From positions 22,389-86,388 of the forward strand of contig JBCCCR010000030.1 of assembly GCA_039033415.1 (NCBI GenBank): 64,000 nucleotides of DNA, in the 5' to 3' direction. The stretch comes from Pseudomonadota bacterium (GTDB lineage: Bacteria; Pseudomonadota; Gammaproteobacteria; Xanthomonadales; SZUA-38). Shown here piece after piece: positions 27,101-36,973 of the stretch. The position numbers and the translations under genes are program-made. The stretch's first letter is position 1, and each line of letters opens with the position of its first letter. Under the pieces are notes generated by a model. It did not search any database. It had not been told where the DNA came from and worked only from the letters and a program-made list of their open reading frames with translations.

Positions 27101-29312
27101 CGCCGTCTGCCGCCACCAGCGTGGTGCCGGCCGGCAGCGGAAACCGGAGTTCGGTACCGGTGGTCGATGAGCCGCTCTGATTGCCGAAAGTCAGTTCATA
27201 GGTCAGCGTGTCGCCGGGCGCCACGGGTTCGCTCCTCGCGTCCACGTTCAGGTTCAGCACCCGACCGCTGTCATTGCGCAGGGAACGGCGCTCCCAGCGC
27301 TCCGTCGTGCTGTCGGCTGACGCTCGGGCAACCAGCGACAGCAGCTCTCCGTCGGGGATGCTGGCTGAGGAACGCGGGCTAATGACCACCGTCTTGCCGC
27401 TGCCCGGCGCCAGCGTGCCGATCGCCCAGCCGGCCCTTTCGCCGCTGTTGCAGCTCGTGGTGGTACCAAAGTTTGTACAGTCGCCGCCATCGGTCAGCAG
27501 GACGTCACCCGCCGAGGGCAGTCCGTCGGGATAAAAGAGCTCTACCGCCACATTGGTCAGGGGCGAACCACTCCGATTGGTAACCGTGAGCCTTACTGGG
27601 GTAAACGTGTCGGCGGACAGCAGCGAAATGTCGCTGTCGACGGACAGTGCGAGGTCAGCAAGGCCCTCGACCCGCGTGCTCGCGTACTGCCGGGTGACCT
27701 GGGTGACGAAGTTGGCGTCACCCGTGATTTCCGCCGCATTTACCTCAAGAATGTCGCCGGCGGCGAGGCCGCCACCGAGCAGCACGGTGACCCGGCGGGT
27801 GCCGCCCTCGCCTGCGCCGACAATGTCGAGGTCCCAGACCACATCGCTACCGGAAAGGGTGCCTCCGCCGTCGGCCGATACAAAGGTGGTGCCGGCCGGC
27901 AGCGGAAAGGTCAGCTCCGTGTTGCTGCTGGCGCTACCGCCACGGTTACCGAAGTTCAGCTCGTAGGTCAGGTTTTCGCCAGGTGCCACGGGCTCCTGGC
28001 TGGCGTCCACCCTGAGGTCCAGAGCCCGCCCGTTGTCATTGCGCAGCGCGCGGCGCACCCATCGCTCGGTGGTTCCCGAGGCTGAACCTCGCGCCACCAG
28101 GGACACCAGGTCTCCGTTGGTGATGGCGGGAGGCGCAAAAGGCGTTAGCGCGACGGTTTTTCCTTCCCCGACGCCGAGGTCACCAATGGTCCAGCCCGCG
28201 CGCTCGCCGCTGTTGCAGATGGTTGCTGTGCCAAAGTCCGTGCAGTCGCCTCCATCGGTTAGCAGCACCTCGCTGCCGCTGGCGAGACCAACTGGATAAA
28301 ACAGCTCGACCTCAACGTCCGACAGGGCTGATCCCGAGCGATTGGTCACGGTCAGGCGCAGTGGCGTCTGGTCCCCGCCCCCAACGGTGGAGTAATCCGT
28401 GTCGAGCGCCAGGGCAAAGTCGGTCAGGCTCTCAACCCGGGTTGTCGCCGTCTGAAGCCTCGTGCGCGTGGCCAGCGCGACGGAGCCGGACAACTCTGCT
28501 GCATCGACCCGCAGGATGTCCCCGGCCTGCACGCTGCCCGCAAGCTGTACCGTGACCCGCCGGCTGCCGCCCGCGCCGTCGCCAATGATTCCCAGGTTCC
28601 AGACCACGTCGGTGGTCTGCAGCGTGCCGCCGCCGTCGGCAGAGACAAAGGTGGTCCCGGCAGGCAGCGGGAACCGCAGCGCGGCGCTGCTGGCACTGCT
28701 GGCGCTGCGGTTGCCGAAGGTCAGTTCGTAGGTCAGCGTCGATCCCGGCGCCACGGGCTCAGCGCTAGCGTCCACCGACAGCGTCAGGAACTCCTCGGCC
28801 AGCACGTCGATGACATTGCTGCTGGTGGCCTCCACCATCCCGCCGGCGAGCAGGTCCACATCCATGTTGATCATCTCACCGCCGCTCAGACCACTGTCGA
28901 TGGTGGTGTACATGTTCACCGTGCGGCCGGTGCCCGCAGCCAGCGTTCCCAGGTCCCAGAAGGCGGTCTCACCCGCATCACAGGTCGAGGCGCCACTGAT
29001 GAGCGTGCAGTCGCCGCCGTCCGACAGAAGGATGTCTGAGGTGTTTTCGAGCGCCGTGGGGATGACAAACTCGATGCGCAGGTCGTTCGCCGTCGTCGCC
29101 GTATCATTGGTGGCCGTAAATCTCAGGTTGACGACCTGGCCGGGCACCGGGTTGTTCGGGTAAACCTCCAGCGCGACCTGAAGTGCAGCCGCAGGAAACG
29201 CCGCTAGAGCCAGGCCCAGCGTCGCGAGCGTCCGAACCAGACCGAACCGAGAGGTCAGCTTTCTGCAAGCTGAACCTAGAAACAAGTGCTGCTGTTTTTT
29301 TGATCCCCTCAC
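24156..29312 (-). CDS. Giant secreted repeat protein (DUF11-like modules, choice-of-anchor D, DGFE tail)
   Basis: About 1718 residues. GTG 29312 is chosen because AGGAG lies 7 bases upstream; a TTG at 29318 is too close to it. A signal peptide ends near FPAAAL. Then come alternating ~125-residue Ig-like modules: a B type with a Cys pair (GGDCT...TxC) and an A type with VDA..EPVAPG..LTYEL.FGN. Five B+A pairs lie exactly 765 bases apart, a divergent sixth B module follows, then two choice-of-anchor D (HYDIN-like) Ig modules, and the tail LFADGFEN. Such proteins are normally extended surface or matrix proteins. No catalytic domain is seen. Confidence 0.88.
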   Translation of the reverse strand: MRGSKKQQHLFLGSACRKLTSRFGLVRTLATLGLALAAFPAAALQVALEVYPNNPVPGQVVNLRFTATNDTATTANDLRIEFVIPTALENTSDILLSDGGDCTLISGASTCDAGETAFWDLGTLAAGTGRTVNMYTTIDSGLSGGEMINMDVDLLAGGMVEATSSNVIDVLAEEFLTLSVDASAEPVAPGSTLTYELTFGNRSASSASSAALRFPLPAGTTFVSADGGGTLQTTDVVWNLGIIGDGAGGSRRVTVQLAGSVQAGDILRVDAAELSGSVALATRTRLQTATTRVESLTDFALALDTDYSTVGGGDQTPLRLTVTNRSGSALSDVEVELFYPVGLASGSEVLLTDGGDCTDFGTATICNSGERAGWTIGDLGVGEGKTVALTPFAPPAITNGDLVSLVARGSASGTTERWVRRALRNDNGRALDLRVDASQEPVAPGENLTYELNFGNRGGSASSNTELTFPLPAGTTFVSADGGGTLSGSDVVWDLDIVGAGEGGTRRVTVLLGGGLAAGDILEVNAAEITGDANFVTQVTRQYASTRVEGLADLALSVDSDISLLSADTFTPVRLTVTNRSGSPLTNVAVELFYPDGLPSAGDVLLTDGGDCTNFGTTTSCNSGERAGWAIGTLAPGSGKTVVISPRSSASIPDGELLSLVARASADSTTERWERRSLRNDSGRVLNLNVDARSEPVAPGDTLTYELTFGNQSGSSTTGTELRFPLPAGTTLVAADGGGAEVGGEVVWDLGLLGAGEGGSRRVTVQLGGTIQAGDVLEVDAAQISADANFVTEISRQFASTRVEDLPDLALALDTDVSPLTVDSQTPIRLTVSNRGGTLLTGVEIELFYPFGLASANDVLLTDSGDCTDFSATTSCRDGERAIWPIGDLGPSTGKTVVIVPSTAGTITDGGLVPVVARASADTTTERWQARSLLNNASRLLNLAVDPAQEPVAPGDTLTYSLTFGNSSSFTATSSELRFPLPAGTTFVSATGGGTLSGSDVVWDLAELTPGQGGSREVTVQLGAGVLAGDILELDAATISADANFISQLSRQGASTRVESLPELSFALDGDMSPLLADTITPLHLVVSNTGSTVLTGVAIELFYPEGLASANDVVLSDNGDCTNLSVSTDCRSGERAQWPIGNLAPGSGRTVTIAPETAAALLDGDLITLLARTFSNTTTDRWEQLTLRNNDERALTLSVDAELEPIAPGGTIDFDVSFGNAGDTSLQNGQIRFPLPAGTSLVTATEGGTVTDGILTWDLGLLTPGEVGVRSAVLQFDAPLTGGELVESSAVEISADGVPPTRTNRVTRAKTTNALDLNLPINPVLATQGDMLQVDPTVSNSAGIQATDVALQLFFAPFLSDLPDGQISGGGDCTTLSGSTVCDSGETVFWPSSLLDSGFSRVESIAPTIRLGANEPPDGTLINFFSRVRSSSLDGGFVTRTARVGNAEVIGEPEMEVLGNGQTIADDDVVTSTTNGTDIGGLAINASPRDQTFEIENIGNAELQLIGDPRVELLNSDGSFSIFQQPVSAVAPAETVSFVVRFDPSTIGIKTATVSIDNSDFDENPYTFAIEGLAEGLLFPEIAVSGRGLEIPFGDISPRAADGTDFGEAAVDGAPVDQVFVIENLGLVDLDLTDMPAVTIGGGSTAAFLVVNQPTTPIPAGGSSSFTIRFDPDVLGIQTANVIFGNNDQDESPFTFGIQGTSVTELSDVLFADGFEN
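25376..29200 (-). repeat. Five in-register 765-bp tandem repeats
   Basis: Boundaries are approximate. The CCACGGG-type anchor (EPVAPG codons) starts at 28751, 27986, 27221, 26456 and 25691, each exactly 765 bases apart. The CAGTCGCC-type anchor (GDCT codons) starts at 29006, 28241, 27476, 26711 and 25946, again 765 apart. The next copy at 25200 is 746 away and out of register. The unit is 255 codons without indels. Confidence 0.93.
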
Positions 29313-29526
29313 CGACAAGCTCCTTTTCGTGATCCGACCACCTGCGGCAGCGCAGGCTATCTATTGTATTCGGAACTTCCCGGCAAGATGCCTCATTTTT
29401 CGCACGCCGCTTCCACAGGGCCGGACATCGGCGACAAACGGTTGCCCTTGTCCCGCCGGCACGGTCGATCTACGCTGGTCTTACGGCAGGACAGGCGTCC
29501 TGCGCAGCCAAAGCAGGGTCGATTCC
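29313..29526. promoter_or_regulatory. Divergent intergenic region
   Basis: About 210 bases between the giant repeat gene (leftward) and the Mo-hydroxylase operon (rightward). Promoters for both are expected; I could not assign boxes. Confidence 0.3.
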
Positions 29527-30027
29527 ATGAGCAATATTTCCCTTTCGGTCAACGGCAAAACCGTCAGCTCAGGCGACGCTGATCCGGAGATGCCGCTGTT
29601 GTGGTATCTCCGCGACGTGCTGGGGCTGCCCGGCACCAAATTCGGCTGCGGGATCGGTCAGTGCGGCGCCTGTACGGTGCATTTGAACGGCAGCCCGATC
29701 AGGTCCTGCAGTCTGCCCCTGGCGGCGGCGGCTGACGCTGAAATCACGACCATCGAGGGACTCGCCGACGGCAGCCAGCTCACGGCTCTCCAAGAGGCCT
29801 GGATCGAGCTGGATGTGCCTCAATGCGGCTACTGCCAGGCTGGTCAAATTATGAGCGCCAGCGCGCTTCTGGCCAGCAACCCCAAGCCCACCGATGCCGA
29901 TATCGATAGCGCCATGGCCGGCAATCTTTGCCGCTGTCACACCTATCAACGCATCCGGGCCGCGATCCATCGGGCCGCCGAGATCGGACCGAACACGGCG
30001 GATGAAACCAGCGGGAGCTCACTGTGA
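29527..30027 (+). CDS. [2Fe-2S] subunit of molybdenum hydroxylase (IorA-like)
   Basis: 166 residues from ATG 29527; the frame is open 198 bases further upstream. Two [2Fe-2S] sites are seen. The plant-ferredoxin-type site lies in [16 protein letters not shown] plus the following SC. The second, helical site has CGYC and, 31 residues on, CRC. Length and layout match the small subunit of isoquinoline 1-oxidoreductase and related xanthine-dehydrogenase-family enzymes. It relays electrons from the molybdenum centre of the large subunit encoded next, with which it overlaps by 4 bases. There is no FAD subunit gene nearby and no cytochrome domain on this subunit. Confidence 0.93.
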   Translation: MSNISLSVNGKTVSSGDADPEMPLLWYLRDVLGLPGTKFGCGIGQCGACTVHLNGSPIRSCSLPLAAAADAEITTIEGLADGSQLTALQEAWIELDVPQCGYCQAGQIMSASALLASNPKPTDADIDSAMAGNLCRCHTYQRIRAAIHRAAEIGPNTADETSGSSL

Positions 30028-32192
30028 GCGTGCGCTTAACCCGTCGCCAGCTGCTGGGCGCCGGTGGCGGTCTGGTTGTTGCGTTTACGATTCCCGCCTG
30101 CGGCAGCGACGCCAAAGCCCCGGCCGCGGACCTCGCCAATAACGCATGGCTGACCCTGAAACCCGACGGCTCGGCAACCATCGTTGCCACGCATCCCGAA
30201 ATCGGCCAAGGGGTAAAGACCGCGCTCCCCATGATTGTGGCCGAGGAGCTCGACATGCCGTGGGAGCGCGTGACCGTGACCCAAGCACCGGTTGATGAAG
30301 CCACCTTCGGCCGGCAGGTGGCGGGCGGCTCCACGTCGATTCGCAATAGCTGGGAGCCGCTGCGGCGAGCCGGCGCTACCGCGAGAGCGCTGCTGCGCCA
30401 GGCCGCGGCAGAGACCTGGGACGTTCCGGTCAAAGATTGTGAGACCGGCAACGCCCAGGTCACCCACCAGGCCTCCGGGCGGTCGCTGGATTATGGTGAG
30501 CTGGCCGAGCGTGCATCAGCCCTAACGGCCCCAGCCGAGAGTCAGATCGAGCTCAAGTCCCCCGATCAATACCAGCTGGTGGGCACCCGGATCGGCGGCG
30601 TCGACAACCGGTCAATCGTCACCGGTCAGCCGCTGTTTGGCATCGACCAGGATCTGCCGGACCTGCGTTTTGCCACCTACGTCCGCGCCCCCGCTACCGG
30701 CGGGACCGTCGCCGAGGCCAACCTCGCTGACATCCAGGCGCTCCCAGGGGTTGTCGATGTTTTTGTGCTGGAGCCCGCCCAACAGCCCCGAGGTCTGCGC
30801 GGCGGGGTCGCTATCGTTGCGGAAACCACCTGGCAAGCGCTGAAGGCCCGCCGCCAGCTCCAGGTGGAGTGGAACCTCGATGATGCATCCAAAGACAGTT
30901 GGGATGCGCTGCGCAGCGACGGGATGCGGCGGGCTGCGCAGAGCGGGGACACCCTGTTCGACGACGGCAACGCCGAGCGGGCGCTGGCGTCGGCGCAGCA
31001 GCAGATCAGCGCAAGCTACGTCTATCCATTCCTGCCTCATGCGCCGCTGGAGCCGCAGAACTGCACCGCCAGCGTGACGGGTCGCAGCGCGGAGATTTGG
31101 GCCCCGAGCCAGACGCCAGCCCGGGGCGCGAGCCTGGCGGCCGAAATCTGCGGACTTGACCCGGCTCAGGTGGTCATGCACCAGACCCGCATCGGCGGCG
31201 GCTTTGGGCGCCGGCTCTACAACGACTACGTAGTCGAGGCCGTAGCGATTTCGCAGCGAGCAGGCGTGCCGGTCAAACTCACCTGGACGCGGGAAGACGA
31301 CATGGCGAACGACCTGTATCGCCCTGGCGGACTCCACCACCTGAAGGGCGGTTTGGACAAGAAGGGTCGCCTGAGCGCCTGGCACAACCACTTTGTGACG
31401 GTGACCAGCGACGGCGAGAAGCCGTCTTCCTCGGCGGGCATGCGTCAGGGCAGCTTTCCTCAGCACCTGGTGAAAAACTATCGGGTTGAGCAAACGCTCC
31501 TGCCCAGCGCCATTCCGACCGGCGCCTGGCGTGCGCCGGGATCGAACGCGCTGGCCTTTGTCAGCAACGGCTTTCTGCACGAGCTGTCCAGTTCAGCGGA
31601 TCGTGATCACCTCGAATTTCTTGTGGAGCTGATGGGACGCGACCGGCAGCTGTCGTGGCGCCGAGGCTCAGGCATGGATACCGGAAGAGCCAAAGCGGTG
31701 CTCGAAGCGGTTGGGCGGCAGTCAAACTGGGGCCGCCCGATGCCGGACGGCCAGGGTCAGGGGCTCGCGTTTTACTACAGCCACCGGGGCTACTTCGCCG
31801 AGGTTGCCGAGGTGACTGTCGAAGAAAAGCGGCTCAGAGTCGATCGGGTGTTTGCCTGCGGCGACGTCGGGCCCATCATCAATCGCAGCATGGCGGAGCA
31901 CCAGGTTGTGGGTTCGGTCTGTGACGGTCTTTCCACCATGATGGGGCTGGAAATCACGTTCACCGACGGCCGGGTCAACGAAACCAACTTTGATCGCTAT
32001 CCCATGATGCGTATGCCGAGCGCACCGCCGGTTGAGGTTAAATTCCTCGAGGACAATCCTTCGCCGACAGGGCTTGGCGAACCCGCGCTGCCCCCGGCTG
32101 CGCCCGCGGTTGTGAACGCCATCTTCGCGGCAACCGGCGAACGCCTCCGAGAGCTGCCGCTCACCAGGGCGGGCTGGAGCTGGATGGCGTAA
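30024..32192 (+). CDS. Molybdopterin-binding subunit of Mo hydroxylase (IorB-like, Tat-exported)
   Basis: 722 residues, GTG start at 30024 overlapping the previous stop. The N-terminus has a Tat-type signal ([12 protein letters not shown]) followed by a lipobox-like PAC, so the heterodimer is probably exported folded and may be anchored. Family motifs are [47 protein letters not shown] and the C-terminal [17 protein letters not shown] with the expected catalytic Glu. Members hydroxylate N-heterocycles or oxidise aldehydes using a Mo cytosine-dinucleotide cofactor. The substrate is not predictable. It ends 25 bases before the convergent permease of the hydantoin-type cluster, with which it may share a substrate class (inference). 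Confidence 0.93.
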   Translation: MSVRLTRRQLLGAGGGLVVAFTIPACGSDAKAPAADLANNAWLTLKPDGSATIVATHPEIGQGVKTALPMIVAEELDMPWERVTVTQAPVDEATFGRQVAGGSTSIRNSWEPLRRAGATARALLRQAAAETWDVPVKDCETGNAQVTHQASGRSLDYGELAERASALTAPAESQIELKSPDQYQLVGTRIGGVDNRSIVTGQPLFGIDQDLPDLRFATYVRAPATGGTVAEANLADIQALPGVVDVFVLEPAQQPRGLRGGVAIVAETTWQALKARRQLQVEWNLDDASKDSWDALRSDGMRRAAQSGDTLFDDGNAERALASAQQQISASYVYPFLPHAPLEPQNCTASVTGRSAEIWAPSQTPARGASLAAEICGLDPAQVVMHQTRIGGGFGRRLYNDYVVEAVAISQRAGVPVKLTWTREDDMANDLYRPGGLHHLKGGLDKKGRLSAWHNHFVTVTSDGEKPSSSAGMRQGSFPQHLVKNYRVEQTLLPSAIPTGAWRAPGSNALAFVSNGFLHELSSSADRDHLEFLVELMGRDRQLSWRRGSGMDTGRAKAVLEAVGRQSNWGRPMPDGQGQGLAFYYSHRGYFAEVAEVTVEEKRLRVDRVFACGDVGPIINRSMAEHQVVGSVCDGLSTMMGLEITFTDGRVNETNFDRYPMMRMPSAPPVEVKFLEDNPSPTGLGEPALPPAAPAVVNAIFAATGERLRELPLTRAGWSWMA

Positions 32193-32216
32193 TCACCGGC
32201 TGCCAGTCGCCGAGAT

Positions 32217-33491
32217 TCAGAGGTGGCCCCGAGGGTGCTGCCCCGGCCAGATCCGGCGCAGCAGTGCATAGCTGGCCCCGGCGACCAGGAAAGAGTCCAG
32301 CGAGCCAACGCCGGTCAGCGTCAGGTATCCGGTGCTCGCCAGCCAGGCGACCCCGGTGGCTACACCCCAGGCCAGGAGCGCCGGAATCTCCGCGGCTAAC
32401 CCTACTTTCTCGTCGCCTTCGGTCAGCTGCAGCAGCAGATAGTGCGACAGATAAATGCCGCTGATCGGGGGAACGGCGATTGAAAGTAAAACCAGATAGG
32501 GCACCAGGTTATCAGCCAGGCCAGCAAGGCCCGCCAGCGTGCCGGCAGCCCCGGCAAGCACGGTGACCAGACGGTAACGTTTGCCCGGAATCAGCGTGTC
32601 GAAGGCCAAGGACGCGGAATACAGGTTGCTGCAGTTGGTGGTCCAGGTAGCAAACACCACCAGGGCCAATGCCGGTATTCCAAGCCCCAGGAAGACGAGC
32701 CGCTCCACGTAGCCGCCTTCGATCGGCAGCAGCCCGGGGATCCCCGCAAGCATTAGCACACCGCCATAGCCCAGACCATAGCCAGCGAAAGCTGCGGCTG
32801 TGGCCTGGCCACGGGTCTTCACAAAGCGCGCAAGATCCGGCGCGATCGTCACGGCCACCATGTAGGCGCCGATCACCACCGATACGCCGGTGCCGAGGGA
32901 AGTGATGTTCCCGGTGCCGTTTGCCGTCAGCGCTTCCGGTGAGAGTTGGCCCACACTCAACCAGACGGCCACCACCAGCAGGACCAGCAGCAGCGGCACG
33001 ACAAAGCGGCTCAGCCGCTCGATGGCGCGAAAGCCAAAGAGGGTGGTGGCAACCATCAATCCGCTGCCGAGGAGCGTCATCGCCCATTGCGGTGCGCTGA
33101 GGCCTGCAACCTGCTGGATTGCTCCGGCGAGCGCCTGCCCAAACAGCTGCGCCGTGACGCCAAACCAACCCAGCAGACTCGTTGCCATGACCAGGGTAAC
33201 CAGCCGACAGCCCTGCGCGCCAAAAGGTCCGCGGATGATTTCATAGGTGGAGCGCCGCAGCTTGGCGGCCAGCGACATGGTGAGCGCCGCAATGACGGCA
33301 ACCGCCGCGCTGCCGAGGGTGACGGCAATCGCGGCCCGCTTCAGCCCGAGTCCGGCGACCACCTCACCACCCACCAAAAAGGCTGGGATCGTGATTGCCA
33401 CCCCGACGATGACCAGCGACAGCTGCAGGCCGTTGACCAACTGATCCGACGCGATACCCGTTGGTTCCACGGGTTTGGCGGCACCACCCAT
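32217..33491 (-). CDS. NCS1-family permease (cytosine/hydantoin permease-like)
   Basis: 424 residues from ATG 33491, 12 predicted helices. The leading segment QLSLVIVGVAITIPAFLVG, the helix with GWFGVTAQLFGQAL, and the central DLARFVKTRGQA loop are typical of the cytosine-permease branch of NCS1. These carriers import nucleobases, allantoin or hydantoins with H+ or Na+. It is the last gene of a leftward cluster after the TonB receptor (55-base gap), the DUF917 gene and the hydantoinase gene, so I infer import of a hydantoin-like ring across the inner membrane. The start is set by family length; the open frame extends into the receptor gene. Confidence 0.88.
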   Translation of the reverse strand: MGGAAKPVEPTGIASDQLVNGLQLSLVIVGVAITIPAFLVGGEVVAGLGLKRAAIAVTLGSAAVAVIAALTMSLAAKLRRSTYEIIRGPFGAQGCRLVTLVMATSLLGWFGVTAQLFGQALAGAIQQVAGLSAPQWAMTLLGSGLMVATTLFGFRAIERLSRFVVPLLLVLLVVAVWLSVGQLSPEALTANGTGNITSLGTGVSVVIGAYMVAVTIAPDLARFVKTRGQATAAAFAGYGLGYGGVLMLAGIPGLLPIEGGYVERLVFLGLGIPALALVVFATWTTNCSNLYSASLAFDTLIPGKRYRLVTVLAGAAGTLAGLAGLADNLVPYLVLLSIAVPPISGIYLSHYLLLQLTEGDEKVGLAAEIPALLAWGVATGVAWLASTGYLTLTGVGSLDSFLVAGASYALLRRIWPGQHPRGHL

Positions 33492-33546
33492 ATTCGCTAC
33501 CCGCCGCCGACCGAGGGGCCGAGCCCTCGGCGGGTCAAGGAGGGAC

Positions 33547-35868
33547 CTAGAAGTTCCAGGTGGCCTCCAGGCCAAACTGTCGACCGCCGGACCAGGACCT
33601 CACGAAACCGACAACGCCGTCGATCAGTCCAAACTCGTTGGCCTGAAACTCCTCCAGCACGTTGGTGCCAAAGGCGGTCACCATCCAGTTCTCTCCCGCG
33701 ACCGAAACACGAACGTTAAGGTAGTCACGGTCGGTGACCTCGTAAAGCTCCTGCCGTGCCAGATACCAAGATCCCTGGCGCCGGTAATCAATCCGGAAAC
33801 TGCCGTCTAGTGACTCGCCCACCGGGAACCGATAGTCGCTGGATAGATTGAAGGTGTAGTCCGGGACATTCGGCACAGCCAGCCCGCTACCGCTTTCCTC
33901 AGCGTCCACGTAGCCGTAGCCGGCGGACAGCGTCCAATCGTCCGTGGCTCTGAGGGCCGCTTCGAGCTCCAGCCCGTCGATATCCACCGACGGAATGTTG
34001 GTGGTCAGGCGGAAGGGCGGACCGCCGATAATGGTGCTGAACTGCTGCTCGGAGTAATCGATACGGAAGATTGCGCCGTAGAGCGACCAGCGGTTGCTCG
34101 CGTCAGCATACTTGAACCCCAGCTCGATGTTCTCGGTGCTTTCGGCCGCCGTCGGGTTGCCGGTGTTGAAGAAACCCGGTCGATAGCCTTCCGCATATGT
34201 TGCGTAGGTCATCAGCTGATCGCTCCAGTCGTAGGACAGCGAGACCTTGGGCTGGAGGTCGTCGTCGCTTTCTTCCGGCGTATTGACCACGTTCCCAAAC
34301 TCGTCGTTGCTGGGCAGCAGAAATGCGGCATCCTCACAGCCGAAACACTGGTAGCCCGTGTTGTCGTAGGTGGCGTCGTCGTAACGTAAGCCCACCGTCA
34401 GCTCGAGCCGGTCGCTGATGTCGTAGTTGACCTGACCGAACAGCGCCCAGAGTTCGTCGTTCTTGAAGTCCGTCCGCGGAAACGGTGCGCCGACGGCTTG
34501 AAAGAAGTCGGGCCCAAGCTGGTTGGTGTTTTGCGCCACGGGGAGGGACAAGACGGTCCGGGCCTCACGGTCCTGGTACCACGCGCCGGCCAGCCAGCGA
34601 AAGCGACCGTTGTTGTTGGAGGTCAGGCGAAATTCCTGCGTGAAGGCTTCGAAATCATCATCCAGACTTTGGGCGCGACCGGTGACGTTGGTCAAGCCGG
34701 TCAGCGACGGGAAAAAGCCAGAGGCCGCGGCGCCGGCGATTCCCAGAATATCCGTAGCAGCCCAATCAGAGTCGCCGGCGAGCTCCTGGTCAGCGTCGTC
34801 ATACGAGGTAATCGACGTCAACGTGAACTGGTCAAATTCATAGTCCAGCTTCATGGAGAGGTTGACGAAATCTCGTTCCTCAGCACCGAGAAAGTCACTC
34901 TGGATATCGAAGGCCGTACCGTCGAAATCATTGACCGTCTGATCGATGCTCAATACCGGCACAAACAGCGCCCCGGTGAAATCTGGGATCGCATGGCGAG
35001 CGGTAAACGGCGAGTCGTTGGGGCTCAGCGGTCGAGCCGGGATTCGGGACTGCTCGATCGCGCCGGCCTCGTAAGCGCCGAAGCTCGCTCGAAAATCGGC
35101 GGTGAGACGATCGCCCTCGTACAGTAGCCGTCCTCCCAGCTGCAGCGCTTCGTCAAAGTCCACCTCATTGCCGCGCACGTTGTCGACGACGCCGTCGAAG
35201 TCGCGGTAGCTGGCACGGGCCCGGTACGACCAGTTCTCGCTGTCACCCAGCGGGCCGGAGATCACGCCCTGGAGCCGCAGGTCGTTACCGCTTGCGCCCG
35301 TCACGCGCAGGCGTCCTTCCATCTCGTCTGACGGCATCGCCGTGGTGATGTTGATCGCGCCCGCCATGGCGCCGGCGCCGTAAAGTGCACCCTGCGGACC
35401 GCGCAGCACCTCGATACTTTCAATATCCACCAGTCCCTGGTTGATAAAATCGAGAGCTGCCACCTGCACGCCGTCCACGACCACGGTGACCGGCGGCAGA
35501 CCCTGCTGGGCCGTGCTGATGCCGCGCATGGTAATGAAGCTCACGCCGTCGCGAAATCCCTCCCGAATCATCAGATTAGGTGTGAGGTTGGCAAAATCGT
35601 TGACGTTGTTGATGCCGGCCCGCTCGATTGTGTCAGCGGTGAACACCGTCACCGCGTCCGGAATATCGGTGATGCTCTCATCCCGCTTCCGCGCTTTGAC
35701 GATCACCTCCTCGATGGCCTCAGACCCTGGCTGAGCCAGCGCCGGCTGGGTGCCGATAAGCCCGCCCAGTATGCCGGCTAGCGCCGCGCTGACCGCTAGC
35801 GAGAGCCGGCGCTTGCGCCGCAGTTTGAACGGGTTATTGCTCCGGGCCCTTGGATTGGAATGGGTCAT
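33547..35868 (-). CDS. TonB-dependent outer-membrane receptor
   Basis: 773 residues from ATG 35868, preceded by a strong AAGGAG. A long signal peptide (ends near PALAQ) is followed by a TonB-box-like EEVIVKARKRDE, a plug domain with MRGIST, VVVDGVQV and EVLRGPQGALYG signatures, and a 22-strand barrel ending in the aromatic WNF typical for BAM recognition. The closest named families are the IutA/FecA-like or sugar/nutrient receptors of Caulobacter and Sphingomonas. Placement between DUF917 and the permease implies active uptake of the cluster's substrate or a larger conjugate of it. It lies 10 bases downstream of the DUF917 stop, so these genes are very likely one operon. Confidence 0.95.
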   Translation of the reverse strand: MTHSNPRARSNNPFKLRRKRRLSLAVSAALAGILGGLIGTQPALAQPGSEAIEEVIVKARKRDESITDIPDAVTVFTADTIERAGINNVNDFANLTPNLMIREGFRDGVSFITMRGISTAQQGLPPVTVVVDGVQVAALDFINQGLVDIESIEVLRGPQGALYGAGAMAGAINITTAMPSDEMEGRLRVTGASGNDLRLQGVISGPLGDSENWSYRARASYRDFDGVVDNVRGNEVDFDEALQLGGRLLYEGDRLTADFRASFGAYEAGAIEQSRIPARPLSPNDSPFTARHAIPDFTGALFVPVLSIDQTVNDFDGTAFDIQSDFLGAEERDFVNLSMKLDYEFDQFTLTSITSYDDADQELAGDSDWAATDILGIAGAAASGFFPSLTGLTNVTGRAQSLDDDFEAFTQEFRLTSNNNGRFRWLAGAWYQDREARTVLSLPVAQNTNQLGPDFFQAVGAPFPRTDFKNDELWALFGQVNYDISDRLELTVGLRYDDATYDNTGYQCFGCEDAAFLLPSNDEFGNVVNTPEESDDDLQPKVSLSYDWSDQLMTYATYAEGYRPGFFNTGNPTAAESTENIELGFKYADASNRWSLYGAIFRIDYSEQQFSTIIGGPPFRLTTNIPSVDIDGLELEAALRATDDWTLSAGYGYVDAEESGSGLAVPNVPDYTFNLSSDYRFPVGESLDGSFRIDYRRQGSWYLARQELYEVTDRDYLNVRVSVAGENWMVTAFGTNVLEEFQANEFGLIDGVVGFVRSWSGGRQFGLEATWNF

Positions 35869-35878
35869 GAGATTCTCC

Positions 35879-36973
35879 TTACAGATGAGCGGATTCGAGC
35901 GGAACAAACGGTTGCTCCAGACCAAAGCAGGCTGGACCGACAACCTTTAACGCTTTTTCGGTGCGCAGCTCGGCCGGGGCGGCAATCCCCAGCACCGATA
36001 CGCGCTGACCGTAGCGCAGCCCTTCGGTGGTAATCGGTGCCGCCGTTTCCTGGTCAACAATACAAATGAGATCCGGCACGATGGCGCAGACTTCGCCGTT
36101 ACGTACCGCAATGAGGTTTTCGTTCTGAAACTTGATTTCCATCCGGTCCGGACCGCCGTCCAGCGCGTCGAGCTTGATGGTACCCACCGCAAAGCCTGCG
36201 GTGGTCTCCCGGAACAAGTCGACAATCTTGCCTTCGAAGAGCAGGCGGGCACTGGTGGAAAAATCCAGCTCCGCCAGGTGTTCGAGAAGCGCGTGTACGG
36301 GCGGTTCATCCGCCTGTCTGGCCTGCCGAATGGCGCGGCCGATGCCTAGCGCCACCGTCAGCGTGCCGCGCAGAATGCTCGCCTTAACCTGTGCGCCGGT
36401 CATCGGATAGCACGCCATCAGGGCGCTTGCGCCCATCGCCACGACGGTACTGCGGGCAAACTTCTCAGCGGTTTCGTCATCGCCGGTGTTGATCAGCACC
36501 GTATTGCCGAATTCGTCGGTGAGCGTCAGGGGCGTCGAGGGATTGCCTTCGATGCTGTAGGTCACCATTTGGAGCTGCGGGAAAGCCCGACCCATCCCGT
36601 CGCCGTCGATCACAGGCAGGTTCAAGGTCGAACCCACCACCAGCGGCAGCAGCGCGTTCAGGCCGCCGATTTCCGCCGCCAAAATGCCGTAAGCCTTTTG
36701 CCCGAGATAGGACTCAAGCGCGCGAACCGAAGCGATCGCCTCGTCGCCGCTCGGCAGCTTTTCCATCATGACGGTTGGTGCGCCGATCATGGCCGAAACC
36801 AGCAGGAGCGCATCGTCGGGAAGATCGTCAGCCTGCTGCAGGGTCAGCGGTCCGCCTTTCGACAAGGACTCGCTCAGCAGCAGGCTGCCGATGTACGGAT
36901 CGCCGCCGCCGCCCGTGCCCAGGAGCGCCGCGCCGATGGAATAGTCTTCAACGTCGTCGATGGTAATCTTCAT
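35879..36973 (-). CDS. DUF917 / S-methyl-thiohydantoin desulfurase-like protein
   Basis: 364 residues. The N-terminal motif ALLGTGGGGDPYIG and the downstream AEIGGLNALLPL, VIDGDGMGRAFPQLQM and AMGASALMACYPMTG stretches are diagnostic of DUF917, which Pfam (from memory) now names S-Me-THD after an S-methyl-thiohydantoin desulfurase. The gene overlaps the hydantoinase/oxoprolinase gene by 4 bases (ATGA), the common pairing in this family. It is a cytoplasmic enzyme with no signal peptide. Likely role: step in breakdown of a hydantoin or thiohydantoin ring, with the actual substrate unknown. Confidence 0.9.
   Translation of the reverse strand: MKITIDDVEDYSIGAALLGTGGGGDPYIGSLLLSESLSKGGPLTLQQADDLPDDALLLVSAMIGAPTVMMEKLPSGDEAIASVRALESYLGQKAYGILAAEIGGLNALLPLVVGSTLNLPVIDGDGMGRAFPQLQMVTYSIEGNPSTPLTLTDEFGNTVLINTGDDETAEKFARSTVVAMGASALMACYPMTGAQVKASILRGTLTVALGIGRAIRQARQADEPPVHALLEHLAELDFSTSARLLFEGKIVDLFRETTAGFAVGTIKLDALDGGPDRMEIKFQNENLIAVRNGEVCAIVPDLICIVDQETAAPITTEGLRYGQRVSVLGIAAPAELRTEKALKVVGPACFGLEQPFVPLESAHL

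Noticed and set aside
25376..29200. Repeat block as an assembly artefact or mobile repeat
   Set aside because: Copies have diverged at many codons, so they are true separate modules of one gene.
30612..31580. 322-residue leftward ORF inside the Mo-hydroxylase gene
   Set aside because: Antisense to a gene with all family motifs; the translation looks random.
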